64,000 nucleotides of DNA from CALEUX01 sp964608615 (GCA_964608615.1 CAZSQG010000009.1:7127-71126); one strand, 5' to 3'. Positions 7,112-16,535 are shown, counted from the stretch's first letter. Numbers and translations: made by a program. Notes: generated by a model from the sequence alone, not told the origin.

Positions 7112-9562
7112 ATGCTTCGTTTTGTTGATTTTTTATCAATCGTTTTGGCTTTAATATCAATAGTCCTCGAGCTCTTCTTAATCCTTAGCACAAAAAAAGC
7201 CTTTTCTATTATCTTATACAATCTGACCTTTTGTGTTTTTCTGGGCTATTTTTCGAAAATTAATACAGCTCCAGATTCTGATATATTACATTCGTCATTA
7301 ATAATTACAGCATTAATGCCCTTTGCCGGATATGTTCTTGGAAAAAAACACATCCTTTATATAGGTATTATATTAATGTTTTTTAATTTCTACGTGATAT
7401 GCTTCACTGAAAACAAGTATGTCTCTCAGAATATTCATATGTTGGCTCTATTACTTATCGGATATATTTTAGGAATATATTATCTGATTTCGCTCATCGA
7501 AAAGGGAGACACAAACCAACGAAATTTTATAGCGAAGCTTAAAGAACAGAATTACGACAATATATTTTTAAAAAACCTTTCATTTAAACTAGCCACGTTC
7601 TCAGGCAGTGAAGACATCGTTCCAACTATGCTTAAAAGCATTAAAGAGCATACACAGGCGCGATTAGCCATATTTTTGGTTTATGATCAAGAAAAAAAAG
7701 TACTACTTATAAAAAATATTGTAACAGATGAGACCATTTTAAGAGCTATTAATAGCATTGATGGTATAGAGATTCTTAACACATCTTCTAAGGTCATTGG
7801 CAGAGACGGTTATTTAATGATGGCAAGCGGAAATATCTACACAACCAACTCATTTAGTGAGGTAACTTTTAACTCCATCTCAAAAATCAATAGCAATAAG
7901 ATCCAAAAGTTGACCAAACTAACAACTTTTTATAGAATAGCCCATCTAATCTCCGACCAGCTCTATGGAACAACAATTCTGGCCTTTGAAAAACACCCAC
8001 ACCTTACAACGAATAGCCTGCTGGAATCATATTCTCATCTGGCAGCACTTTCAATACGTAAAAATCTTGCCGAAAAAGCACTTCATGAAAGCGAGGCAAA
8101 ACTGCGCCATATTACCAATCAAATTTCCGATGTAATTTTCACTGCCGACCTAAAACTTAACACAACCTACATTAGTCCTTCTATTGAAAAAATGACTGGC
8201 GAAACAACTGAGTCATATTTAAAAAAGAACCTAAAGGAAAAATATCCTCCAGAATCTTTGAGAAAAATCCGTTCAGTTTTAAAGGAAGAAATAGAAAAAG
8301 AGAGAAATACAAAGATAGATAAAAACAGAACCCGATTAGTGGATCTTGAATACTATAAAGCAGATGGTAACATTATTTTTACTTCAGCACACATTTCGTT
8401 TATTCGTAATTCAAACAAAATACCCATTGGCATCCAGGGTGTTATAAGGGATATCTCCAAACGAACAGAGGCTGAAAATGCTCTTAAGAAACAAGAACAA
8501 AAGCTAAAAACAATAATTGAAACCATTCCCGACTTGTTATTTCAGCTGGATAATACAGGACGATTTACAAGCTTTTTTCAAACTAATAAATATGACAAGC
8601 TATACAAACAACCCTCGGAATTTCTTAATAAAACAATCCATGATATTTTTGAACCCAATCTTGCTGATAAATTACAGGAAGCTATAACACAAACACTAAA
8701 TAAAAACAACTATGAACTTGAATATGAAATGGGGGTTGATGAAATTAAATATTTCAGTTCTCGTTTTGCCAGGATAAATAATAATGAAATCTTAGCAGTA
8801 GTAAGTGATATTACTGAGAAAAAACAAAAGGAAAAGCAATTAAAAAGATATTCTGAAGATCTCAAACAGCTTGTTGCCGATAAGGATCGCTTTATGCAAA
8901 TCATTTCACACGACTTAAGAAGTCCCTTTCAAACATTACTGGGATTCTCTGAATTATTGATCGAAAATCTGACAGATTATAAAAATGAAGAAATACAAAC
9001 CTATTTAGGCTTAATACAACAAACCTCGCAAAAAACCTATAACCTGTTGACCAATTTACTGTTTTGGTCAAATGCGCAATCAGGCAAGCTGCACTTTGAG
9101 CCTCAAAAATTGCTTTTTAAGCAGGAGTGTAAGAGAGTAATTGAAGAATTACAGGCAAATACACAAAAGAAGAATATTTCAATACATATTACTAAATGTG
9201 ATAACATTTATTTATGGGCAGACAAAAACATGACCAGAACCATACTAAGGAATCTAATATCAAATGCAATAAAATTTTCGTATCAAGGAGGCCAAATAAA
9301 CATATCTTGTGAGAAACAGTACCATATGATCACAGTAAGAGTGGCCGATACCGGAGTTGGAATCAGTAAAGAGAATCAGCTTAAGTTATGGAACTTCACC
9401 AATCCTTTTACCACCTATGGCACTTCTAAGGAACAAGGAACCGGATTAGGACTGTTACTTTGTAAAGAATTCGTTGAAAAGCATAAAGGGAAAATATGGG
9501 TGGATAGTGAATCAGGAAAAGGAAGTGTTTTTATATTTGAGTTACCGGTTAAAAACGCCTAG
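7112..9562 (+). CDS. Membrane sensor histidine kinase with GAF-like and two PAS domains
   Basis: This 816-residue protein senses a signal and autophosphorylates on histidine. About six hydrophobic segments fill residues 1-130. A GAF-like region spans about 150-320, PAS domains lie at about 326-455 and 464-575, and a HisKA dimerisation domain carries the phospho-acceptor His600 in ISHDLRSPFQ. A HATPase domain follows, with the N box around Asn718 (NLISNAIKFS), DTGVGI and GTGLGL. There is no receiver domain and no response-regulator gene beside it, so it is an orphan kinase. The N-terminal membrane block is not a named sensor domain I recognise. The IS66 element ends 57 bases upstream, so the original promoter may have been displaced or replaced. 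Confidence 0.93.
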   Translation: MLRFVDFLSIVLALISIVLELFLILSTKKAFSIILYNLTFCVFLGYFSKINTAPDSDILHSSLIITALMPFAGYVLGKKHILYIGIILMFFNFYVICFTENKYVSQNIHMLALLLIGYILGIYYLISLIEKGDTNQRNFIAKLKEQNYDNIFLKNLSFKLATFSGSEDIVPTMLKSIKEHTQARLAIFLVYDQEKKVLLIKNIVTDETILRAINSIDGIEILNTSSKVIGRDGYLMMASGNIYTTNSFSEVTFNSISKINSNKIQKLTKLTTFYRIAHLISDQLYGTTILAFEKHPHLTTNSLLESYSHLAALSIRKNLAEKALHESEAKLRHITNQISDVIFTADLKLNTTYISPSIEKMTGETTESYLKKNLKEKYPPESLRKIRSVLKEEIEKERNTKIDKNRTRLVDLEYYKADGNIIFTSAHISFIRNSNKIPIGIQGVIRDISKRTEAENALKKQEQKLKTIIETIPDLLFQLDNTGRFTSFFQTNKYDKLYKQPSEFLNKTIHDIFEPNLADKLQEAITQTLNKNNYELEYEMGVDEIKYFSSRFARINNNEILAVVSDITEKKQKEKQLKRYSEDLKQLVADKDRFMQIISHDLRSPFQTLLGFSELLIENLTDYKNEEIQTYLGLIQQTSQKTYNLLTNLLFWSNAQSGKLHFEPQKLLFKQECKRVIEELQANTQKKNISIHITKCDNIYLWADKNMTRTILRNLISNAIKFSYQGGQINISCEKQYHMITVRVADTGVGISKENQLKLWNFTNPFTTYGTSKEQGTGLGLLLCKEFVEKHKGKIWVDSESGKGSVFIFELPVKNA

Positions 9563-9573
9563 TAAATTAAAAG

Positions 9574-9604
9574 TTGCTTTAATAGTTTATTAAAGGTAAA
9601 TTTA
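9574..9604 (+). promoter_or_regulatory. Bacteroidota-type promoter for the GlsB-like gene
   Basis: A -33 TTG at 9574-9576 is followed after 20 bases by taaattta at 9597-9604, one base from the TAnnTTTG consensus. It lies 40 bases before the start codon at 9645 and just after the kinase stop codon, so the small gene can be transcribed independently. Confidence 0.5.
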
Positions 9605-9644
9605 GTAGGTAATAGCACTAGTAAATCACTAAAAACATAGAAAA

Positions 9645-9893
9645 ATGGAAATTATTGTAACTCTTATTATTGGTGCTGCTGCCGGTTGGCTTGGCAGCAT
9701 GGTATTCAAAGGCAGCGGCCTTGGGATTCTTGGTAATATAGCAGTGGGTATATTGGGTAGTTTTGTTGGTTACTGGCTTTTAGGAAAACTTGGTGTTAGT
9801 CTTGGAGCCGGGTGGATTGGGGCAATACTTACAGGTGCAATTGGAGCATTTATTATTCTATTGCTCATAAATATAATATTTAAAAAACGGTAG
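9645..9893 (+). CDS. GlsB/YeaQ/YmgE-family small membrane protein
   Basis: This 82-residue protein is almost entirely hydrophobic and glycine-rich, with three membrane spans. The family pattern is GAAAGWLGSMVFKGSGLGILGNIAVGILGSFVGYWLLG written across about residues 10-47, followed by a final span ending in KKR. The family, sometimes labelled transglycosylase-associated, is commonly induced by general or envelope stress; its molecular function is not known. It has its own promoter candidate and is followed by a terminator, so it is probably monocistronic. It opens a run of envelope and stress genes that continues to 13883. Confidence 0.9.
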   Translation: MEIIVTLIIGAAAGWLGSMVFKGSGLGILGNIAVGILGSFVGYWLLGKLGVSLGAGWIGAILTGAIGAFIILLLINIIFKKR

Positions 9894-9987
9894 CTATACA
9901 CTTTTATGTCATCTACCAAGTAGGGAATTGTTTTAAAAGAATGGCACCTCCTTCTTTTTACGCTAAACGCATAAACTCCCACTATAA

Positions 9988-10028
9988 CAAAAATCCCGTT
10001 GGCACTATGCTATCGGGATTTTTATTAT
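9988..10028 (+). terminator. Rho-independent terminator after the GlsB-like gene
   Basis: The stem aaaatcccg (9990-9998) pairs with cgggatttt (10014-10022), followed by a T-rich run. It lies about 95 bases after the stop codon. Confidence 0.75.
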
Positions 10029-10152
10029 AGCTGAAATCCGCAGAAAAAAAATTAATTATCAAATCAATCACCCATAAAATCCACAATAAAAAAAGATTGC
10101 CAAATTTAATACCTGCATAAATTGATTATCTTTAAGCCTACAAAACTCAAGT

Positions 10153-12288
10153 ATGACTTTAGGCTTTTTTAGTATAACCCTACCATTAGCAGACCCTGTA
10201 TTAAAATTCTTAATAATACTTCTAATAATTTTAGTAATCCCAATCCTTTCTGATAGAATTAAAATCCCTCACCTTCTTGGGATGATTTTAGCCGGAGTTA
10301 TTATTGGACCATTTGGATTTAATTTATTAGCGCGCGATAGTAGTATTATTCTCTCTGGTACTGCGGGACTTCTATACATCATGTTTCTGGCAGGACTGGA
10401 AATTGATATGAACGACTTCAGGAAAAACGTTGGGAAAAGTATTGTTCTTGGATTATATGGATTTATCATCCCCATGGTATTGGGAACCTTATCCGGAATA
10501 TACCTTTTGAAGTTTTCCATAACCACTTCCGTTTTATTGGCTAGTATGTTTGCATCACACACGTTGATTACCTATCCCATCGTCAGTAAACTTGGTATAA
10601 CCAAAAACAGGGCTGTCAACATCTCGATTGGCAGTACACTTATAACCAATATCCTTGCATTGCTGGTTTTGGCAATTATTGTGGGTTTATCAAACGGAAA
10701 CATTGATAATACCTTTTGGATAAAATTATCATTGTCGTTTATAGTATTCACCGGTATTATTCTTTTTCTATTTCCCAAAATAGCCCGCTGGTTTTTTAAA
10801 CGTTACCACAACAATGTATCACAATACATTTTTGTTCTCGTCATTGTCTTTATGGGAGCCATTTTATCTCAGTTAGCCGGTATAGAGCCCATAATTGGGG
10901 CTTTTATGGCAGGACTGGCACTTAACAGACTAATTCCCCGAACCTCTCCTCTGATGAACCGCGTAAGCTTTGTAGGAAATGCCATTTTTATTCCTTTCTT
11001 TTTAATAGGAGTAGGCATGCTTATCAATTACAAGGCTTTCAGTAGCCTGGAAACCATAATAGTGGCAGTAGTTATGAGTGTTGTGGCCACTCTGGCAAAA
11101 TTCTCAGCCGCATGGTTAACACAAAAGAGTTTTAGTTTTTCTCTGGATGAACGCCAGTTGATTTTTGGTTTAACCAACTCTCAGGCAGCTGCAACGTTGG
11201 CAGCGGTTTTAATTGGCTACAATATAATATTAGGACACAATGAACTAGGAGAACCAATCAGGCTTTTAAACGAGAGCATTTTGAACGGTACCATCATCAT
11301 GATATTAGTGACATGCACTATTGCATCGTTTGCAACTCAAAAAAGCGCCCAAAGCATAGCTATTTCTGATCAATCGTATGAAGAAGATTTTGACAATCCC
11401 GAAAAGATACTTATTCCGGTGAGTAATCCAAATACCATCGAAGAACTAATTAATATCAGCACCATTATCAAATCAAAGAGCAATAAAGAAAATATCTTCA
11501 CTTTAAACATCATCAACGGTGATGAATCAGATCCTGATGCAGCAATAAAAGCAAAAAAATTACTTGACAAAGCAAAAATCGCAGCTTCGGCTATCGATTT
11601 GGAAATAAAAACCTTACTGCGTTACGACGTTAGTCCTGTAAAAGGGATCACTCATGTAATAAAAGAACAACACATTACCGACCTTATACTGGGCCTTCAG
11701 GGAAATAAAGGTCTGTCTGATTCATTTCTCGGTAAATTCACCGATAACATACTGGCAAATACAAATATTACAACCTACATTTACCATACGTATCAACCCA
11801 TTTCAACTATCAGGCGCCATATTGTTATCATTCCTGAAAATGCTGAAAGCGAAACCGGATTTTCGTTCTGGATGGCAAAAATATGGAACATTGCATTAAA
11901 CACCGGAGCCACCATCGTTTTTTATGCATCGGCTGCCACCATTAAAATAATCCGTGACATTCATTTTACTCACCCCATTGAAGTAGAATTCAATGAGTTT
12001 AATAACTGGGATGAATTAGAAGCAATAAAAAACCAAGTGCGTAAAAACGATAATGTAACCATCGTTCTAAGTCGTGAAAATCTTCCTTCGTATAAAAACA
12101 CCATGGCACATATTCCTGCTTACATAAACCAATATTTCAAGGAGCAAAATTATATGCTAATCTATCCATCGCAATTATCATTATCGGAAAAAGAAAAAGT
12201 TGATCTCACCTATCCATCATTACTCGAAACAATTGAAAAAATTGATGTTATCGGTAAAACAATAGCTTCAATATTTAGGAAAAAGTAA
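10153..12288 (+). CDS. Kef-type cation/proton antiporter (CPA2) with C-terminal universal-stress domain
   Basis: This 711-residue inner-membrane protein has an N-terminal monovalent cation:proton antiporter-2 domain with about 12 hydrophobic segments (residues 10-390). It is recognisable from IPHLLGMILAGVIIGPFG and from GAFMAGLALNRLIPR, where family members hold conserved transport residues. The soluble half (about 400-711) resembles universal-stress-protein domains: ILIPVSNPNTIEELINIS begins one repeat, and a second, degenerate repeat may follow from about residue 555 (RRHIVIIPENAE). It exchanges sodium or potassium for protons, probably for pH or osmotic homeostasis. No RCK/TrkA-N domain is seen, unlike KefB/KefC. 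The ion specificity is not visible. Confidence 0.92.
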   Translation: MTLGFFSITLPLADPVLKFLIILLIILVIPILSDRIKIPHLLGMILAGVIIGPFGFNLLARDSSIILSGTAGLLYIMFLAGLEIDMNDFRKNVGKSIVLGLYGFIIPMVLGTLSGIYLLKFSITTSVLLASMFASHTLITYPIVSKLGITKNRAVNISIGSTLITNILALLVLAIIVGLSNGNIDNTFWIKLSLSFIVFTGIILFLFPKIARWFFKRYHNNVSQYIFVLVIVFMGAILSQLAGIEPIIGAFMAGLALNRLIPRTSPLMNRVSFVGNAIFIPFFLIGVGMLINYKAFSSLETIIVAVVMSVVATLAKFSAAWLTQKSFSFSLDERQLIFGLTNSQAAATLAAVLIGYNIILGHNELGEPIRLLNESILNGTIIMILVTCTIASFATQKSAQSIAISDQSYEEDFDNPEKILIPVSNPNTIEELINISTIIKSKSNKENIFTLNIINGDESDPDAAIKAKKLLDKAKIAASAIDLEIKTLLRYDVSPVKGITHVIKEQHITDLILGLQGNKGLSDSFLGKFTDNILANTNITTYIYHTYQPISTIRRHIVIIPENAESETGFSFWMAKIWNIALNTGATIVFYASAATIKIIRDIHFTHPIEVEFNEFNNWDELEAIKNQVRKNDNVTIVLSRENLPSYKNTMAHIPAYINQYFKEQNYMLIYPSQLSLSEKEKVDLTYPSLLETIEKIDVIGKTIASIFRKK

Positions 12289-12609
12289 CAATATTCAAAT
12301 CGTGATTCCTTATATTTCCCTTGCTGTTGGCATCACACATACCGTTATACTAATAATTACCCAGAACCGTTTTATCTCCTTAAATACTCACATCTGAGGA
12401 TATTCGGCCGCTAAGGTTGAAGATAAGTGTTACTACATCCAGTAGCTATTTGTATTTTAATTCACCTTGCATCACAATCCAACATCCTGATTAATTTACG
12501 TATCGAAACATGTGAATTATGTAATATATAATATTACTTATGTAACAGCTTACCCTTGTAATAGTCTCATCTTTGTTAACAATTAATATCAACCTAAAAT
12601 CTTAAAATC
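12289..12609. other. Intergenic region, no gene seen
   Basis: This 321-base AT-rich stretch lies between the antiporter and the 51-residue membrane protein. I see no reading frame or clear terminator. The promoter of the small gene is presumably in the last 100 bases, where catctttg near 12567 is a poor match to the -7 box. Confidence 0.35.
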
Positions 12610-12765
12610 ATGGGGAATTTACTTTACATAATTGCGGTTGTTCTAATTATTCTTTGGCTGATTGGATTTATTGGCTTTCAAGCAGGAGGTATTATCCACG
12701 TTCTTTTAGTAATAGCCGTTATTGCCGTGTTATTAAGGATAATTCAGGGCCGCAAGATTTTTTAG
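12610..12765 (+). CDS. Small membrane protein of the Lmo0937 family
   Basis: This 51-residue protein starts MGNLLYIIAVVLIILWLIG and consists of two hydrophobic spans separated by a short glycine-containing turn (FQAGGIIH), ending QGRKIF. That matches the widespread Lmo0937/DUF5670 family of tiny membrane proteins, whose role is unknown but which often accompany stress genes. The frame is complete from ATG to TAG, is well placed between its neighbours, and runs in the same direction as the lipoprotein gene that starts 50 bases downstream. It is too short for many gene finders. Confidence 0.8.
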   Translation: MGNLLYIIAVVLIILWLIGFIGFQAGGIIHVLLVIAVIAVLLRIIQGRKIF

Positions 12766-12815
12766 AACAAAAAATCAAACGAACAGATAATAAATACTTA
12801 CAATAAATAAAAAGT

Positions 12816-13883
12816 ATGAAACTAAAAACAATTCTACCAATTGCATCTATGTTGTTGCCAATAGTGCTAATGACAAGCTGTAAAGATGATGACAAGACAG
12901 AGAGCTTAAGCCCTACAATAATGGTCACCAGTCCGGTCAACAACGAAATTGACATTGCTCGTAACCAAGCGGTTACAGCAACCTTTAGCGAAGCTATGGA
13001 TGCATCAACTATCAACATCTCTACATTCACCTTAAAGCAGGGAGACATCAGTATTTCAGGCGAGGTTGAATATGCAGGAGAAATCACCACCTTCACTCCT
13101 TACGGCCCCTTAGATGCAGCATGTGATTATACTGCAACTATTACAACTTCGGTTAAAAGTGTTGCAGGCCTTGCGCTTGAAAGCACTCATGAATGGGAAT
13201 TTACTACGGGAGGAAGCACTGAAAGCGTAAAAGCAGTTGAATTAGGATTGGCCGGAAATTACGTTATTTTAGCCAAAACAGCCATTAACAACAGTGGAAC
13301 TTCTATCATTACAGGAGATTTAGGTCTTAGTCCTGCTGCCACCTCATACATCACTGGTTTATCGATAATCAAATCTACCGGATATGCCTCTTCTGCTCAG
13401 GTAAATGGACAAATATTTGCAGCCGATATGGCCGACCCTACCCCCATAAATCTGACAACAGCGGTTGAGAATATGATAACTGCCTACAACGATGCCGCTG
13501 GTCGGTCATTAATAGATTTTGTAGAATTTGGATCAGGCAACATTGGTGGAAAAACACTAACAGCTGGTATATACAAATGGACCAACACAGTTATTATTCC
13601 TTCGGATGTAACCATTTCAGGAAGTGAAACCGATGTTTGGATATTTCAAATTGCCGAGAACCTAACCATGAGCTCAGACGTTAAAATCATCTTAAGCGGT
13701 GATGCCCAGGCCTCCAACATTTTTTGGCAAGTAGCCGGTCAGGCCACTTTAGGAACCACCTCACATTTTGAAGGTACAATATTATCTATGACGGGCATAA
13801 CCTTTCAAACCGGTGCATCAATAAATGGCAAAGCACTGGCTCAAACAGCCGTTGTACTGGATGGCAACGCAGTAACACAATAA
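12816..13883 (+). CDS. Surface lipoprotein with Ig-like and ice-binding-family (DUF3494) domains
   Basis: This 355-residue protein begins with a lipoprotein signal ending VLMTSC (lipid-modified Cys22), followed by KDDDK. An acidic tract just after the cysteine is the lipoprotein export signal for the cell surface in Bacteroidota. Residues about 32-112 form a bacterial Ig-like domain (PTIMVTSPVNNE to HEWEFTTG). Residues about 120-352 form a DUF3494 beta-solenoid, starting LGLAGNYVILAKT with GDLGLSP, and ending GRALAQTAVVLDGN-like (here NGKALAQTAVVLDGN). DUF3494 includes secreted ice-binding proteins, but many members in non-polar organisms have other or unknown adhesive roles. Whether this one binds ice is not decided by sequence. 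Confidence 0.9.
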   Translation: MKLKTILPIASMLLPIVLMTSCKDDDKTESLSPTIMVTSPVNNEIDIARNQAVTATFSEAMDASTINISTFTLKQGDISISGEVEYAGEITTFTPYGPLDAACDYTATITTSVKSVAGLALESTHEWEFTTGGSTESVKAVELGLAGNYVILAKTAINNSGTSIITGDLGLSPAATSYITGLSIIKSTGYASSAQVNGQIFAADMADPTPINLTTAVENMITAYNDAAGRSLIDFVEFGSGNIGGKTLTAGIYKWTNTVIIPSDVTISGSETDVWIFQIAENLTMSSDVKIILSGDAQASNIFWQVAGQATLGTTSHFEGTILSMTGITFQTGASINGKALAQTAVVLDGNAVTQ

Positions 13884-13902
13884 TAGCTAAACAAATTTTT
13901 TG

Positions 13903-13940
13903 AAAAAAAAAGAAGTTACCTCAAGTAACTTCTTTTTTTG
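13903..13940. terminator. Terminator between convergent genes
   Basis: The stem aaaagaagttac (13908-13919) pairs with gtaacttctttt (13925-13936) around a five-base loop, with A and T runs on either side. It therefore can terminate the lipoprotein gene (plus) and the cysteine-motif gene (minus). Confidence 0.85.
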
Positions 13941-13976
13941 TAGATAAAACTAAGATAAGACGCCTTGCGGAAATTA

Positions 13977-14453
13977 TCAGGGCTCAATCCTTGCATTTTC
14001 CATTTGTTCATTTATCAAATGAATTGAATCCTTAATGCAATTCTTACAAACATTGTCCATCAGGTTATTATCATGGAAATATTCTTGCCCCATTTCTGTT
14101 TTTAAATCACAATTCAGCAGCAAACGACAATCCGTAGTTTTATGTTTTTCGATGAATTTTCTATTAAATTCCTGAATCATTAAGTAGGAATTGGCCTTTC
14201 GATCTCCATTATCTTTATATTTTCTACTGCAAAAGATGCTTAAAACCATATAAGAACCAGTAACTGCTCCACAAGTTCCCTGCAAGCGACCCATACCAGC
14301 GCCAAAACCACATGAAATACTTAATGCCAAATCATTATCAAAACCTAAGATATCTGAATATGAAGACAGAACAGATTGCGAACAGTTAAATGCTGAATCC
14401 ATAAGACTTAATGCCTTTTCTTGAATTTCTTTATCATAAAGAACTTTATCCAT
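13977..14453 (-). CDS. C_GCAxxG_C_C family protein
   Basis: This protein of about 158 residues belongs to the family named for its cysteine pattern. FNCSQSVL contains the first cysteine, followed by SCGFGAGMGRLQGTCGAVTG, then single cysteines in IFCSRK, DCRLLLNCDL and VCKNCIKD. The spacing suggests a bound metal or iron-sulfur cluster, but no biochemical role is established. I prefer the ATG at 14453 (MDKVLYDKE); an ATG six codons upstream (14471) is also in frame. It is transcribed in the same direction as the metallo-beta-lactamase, 77 bases downstream of it, though a shared function is not evident. Confidence 0.85.
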   Translation of the reverse strand: MDKVLYDKEIQEKALSLMDSAFNCSQSVLSSYSDILGFDNDLALSISCGFGAGMGRLQGTCGAVTGSYMVLSIFCSRKYKDNGDRKANSYLMIQEFNRKFIEKHKTTDCRLLLNCDLKTEMGQEYFHDNNLMDNVCKNCIKDSIHLINEQMENARIEP

Positions 14454-14530
14454 ATTTGAAATTATTATCACCTATTATCCTAATACATTGTAAACAGATG
14501 ACTAACTACCATTTACAAAACTACAACTTC

Positions 14531-15280
14531 TTATTTATTCTTCTCTTTTTCAACCAATTCAATTGTGTGTGTCAACAGGTCAATTCCACCAAAATCACCA
14601 TGGCCGGGAATCACTATTTCTATATCACAATACGTATCCATTAACTTTTTAATGGTTAAATCCCAGTCGGCAACCACTGCATCAGAAAGGTTTCCAAGCC
14701 CTTGTGAATTTAAAGACTTTACAAGGCACCCACCAAAAAGAATCTTTTTATCGGGAATCCAAACCGTTATATTATCAAATGAGTGTCCAGCTCCAAAGAA
14801 CCTGCAATTAATTTGTTCTTCGTAAAAATCAAATGTATAGAAATCAGTAAATGGCTTTGATGGTATGGGTAATCCAATCTCTTGGCATTTATCAATAGTC
14901 AACGAATTTGCAATTGATTCAATCCCAATGCTTTGCAAGTACTCCAAACCACCCATACAATCACCGTGAAAATGTCCAATAATCAATACAGACAAATCAA
15001 CATATAATGAATCCTTTAAATATCTTACCAATCTCTCCGTTTTATCATTGTCCATTGGAGTATCTATCATCAAAGCTTTCCCTCCTTTTATGACAATAAG
15101 TCCGTTCGAAGAAAATCGACCATAATTTTCAAGTTCGTGCCAGGTCACATGTACATAAATTGAATCTTTAAGACGAATCAACTGAATATCGTTATCAACA
15201 AATATTTCTTCACCAGTCTGAGCAGTCAATGGAACAAATCCAATAAGGCATAGGATTAATATTGAGATTCTCTTTATCAT
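14531..15280 (-). CDS. Subclass B1 metallo-beta-lactamase, CfiA-like
   Basis: This 249-residue periplasmic enzyme should hydrolyse beta-lactams. After a signal peptide ending FVPLTAQ, all B1 zinc ligands are present: His103, His105 and Asp107 in GHFHGDCMGG, His166 in GAGHSFDNI, Cys185 in LFGGCLVK and His227 in PGHGDFGG. The B1 substrate-binding Lys188 and Asn197 also align. Length and motif order match CfiA of Bacteroides closely (from memory, 249 residues). I chose the ATG at 15280 because it starts the signal peptide; the frame is open 31 codons further upstream. No insertion sequence sits directly upstream, so strong expression is not implied. B1 enzymes of environmental Bacteroidota vary in activity, so the spectrum is unknown. 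Confidence 0.93.
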   Translation of the reverse strand: MIKRISILILCLIGFVPLTAQTGEEIFVDNDIQLIRLKDSIYVHVTWHELENYGRFSSNGLIVIKGGKALMIDTPMDNDKTERLVRYLKDSLYVDLSVLIIGHFHGDCMGGLEYLQSIGIESIANSLTIDKCQEIGLPIPSKPFTDFYTFDFYEEQINCRFFGAGHSFDNITVWIPDKKILFGGCLVKSLNSQGLGNLSDAVVADWDLTIKKLMDTYCDIEIVIPGHGDFGGIDLLTHTIELVEKEKNK

Positions 15281-15749
15281 GATTTCACTAATTTGAATAG
15301 AGTAAAACATACGATATGTCAGGTATTGTAAAATTAGTAATTTATTTTTCAGCTTAATGCTCCGATCTTTCACTTTTAAATCAGTCGATTACACTGTTAA
15401 CCACCTAACATCATACACCTATAGATAGAAACATACACAACACGAGTCCTCAATGCAGTCAAACCTCCGTCTAAAGAGCAGAATCTTTTTTTACCTCGCC
15501 CCACCCAATAAGGTTAGTACACACAACCAAGCAACCGTATGTATTCATCTGTTATTCAACAAGTAATGCAAATCAATAAAAAGGCAGATGATATGGTCAA
15601 ATAAAAGTTGTCGATGGTGCGTGATTTTAAGTAGTTTGTTACATCATTTCTTGTACTTAATCTAGCGAATATCGCTATATTTAACACAACATCAAAAAAG
15701 CAACTATTTTTTAGCAGATCCTAATTATGTCTGTATTAACCTGAAAATA
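15281..15749. other. Divergent intergenic region with an operator-like palindrome
   Basis: This region separates the metallo-beta-lactamase (minus) from the dehydrogenase (plus). The palindrome tagcga-ata-tcgcta lies at 15663-15677. It directly precedes and overlaps a TAnnTTTG-like box, tatattta (15676-15683), with a possible -33 TTG at 15651-15653. No gene is seen. Confidence 0.45.
15663..15683 (+). promoter_or_regulatory. Palindromic operator overlapping a promoter -7 box
   Basis: Tagcga (15663-15668) and tcgcta (15672-15677) form a perfect inverted repeat around ata. Tatattta at 15676-15683 resembles the Bacteroidota -7 box, and a TTG at 15651-15653 lies 22 bases before it, slightly longer than usual. 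The arrangement suggests a repressor site controlling the dehydrogenase gene, 67 bases downstream. Confidence 0.4.
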
Positions 15750-16535
15750 ATGGAAAAGAATTTATCTCAAACTGCATTAATAACCGGTGCTACCAATGGT
15801 ATTGGATTGGAATTTGCAAATATTTTTGCTAAAAATGGCATCAACCTTATCCTGGTTGCCCGAAACGAAACCCGATTAAAAACCATTTCCGGCGAATTAT
15901 CTGCTCACAATATAAACGCCTCCTTTTATGCCCAAGATCTTGCCAGACACGAAAATGCTCAATTTATTTATGACGATCTAAAAACCAGGAATATCCGCAT
16001 TGATTACCTTGTAAATAATGCCGGCTTTGGCATAAACGAACAATTTATCGATATAGACTGGAATAAAGAGTTGGAAATGTATAACCTTAACATGATGACT
16101 CTATCCTATTTCACCAAAGTTTTTTCCAAAGACATGAAGCAAAACGGGTTTGGCCGAATATTGAATATTGCCTCCATGGCTTCATTCCAACCTGGACCTT
16201 ACATGGCAGGATATTGCGCAACCAAGGCTTTTGTTTTGAGCCTGTCACAGGCAGTCAATCATGAGCTTAAGGGAAGTAATGTAAGCATATCAACTCTGTG
16301 CCCAGGAGTTACTGATAGCTTATTCCATGTAGTTGCTAAATCTGAAAAAACAGGTATGACCAAATATCTATTGCATGCTTCACCAAAAGAAGTAGCAATT
16401 TATGGTTACAAATTAATGATGAAAGGTAAATCCTTGGGGATTTATGGATTGTCAAACAGACTAATTGTATTTTCTAATCGTTTTATCAGCCGACGACTTA
16501 CAATTTACCTATCGGGCTTAATGCTAAAAAAATAA
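15750..16535 (+). CDS. Short-chain dehydrogenase/reductase (DltE-like)
   Basis: This 261-residue cytoplasmic enzyme has a Rossmann fold that binds NAD(P). The cofactor motif TGATNGIG is at residues 12-19, NNAG follows in YLVNNAGFG (about 90), the catalytic serine is in NIASMASF and the YxxxK pair is in GYCATKAF. It is a classical SDR of the group often annotated DltE/YqjQ; the substrate is unknown. It lies alone between two intergenic regions and is convergent with the UroD-family gene. An operator-like palindrome overlaps its putative promoter. Confidence 0.92.
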   Translation: MEKNLSQTALITGATNGIGLEFANIFAKNGINLILVARNETRLKTISGELSAHNINASFYAQDLARHENAQFIYDDLKTRNIRIDYLVNNAGFGINEQFIDIDWNKELEMYNLNMMTLSYFTKVFSKDMKQNGFGRILNIASMASFQPGPYMAGYCATKAFVLSLSQAVNHELKGSNVSISTLCPGVTDSLFHVVAKSEKTGMTKYLLHASPKEVAIYGYKLMMKGKSLGIYGLSNRLIVFSNRFISRRLTIYLSGLMLKK

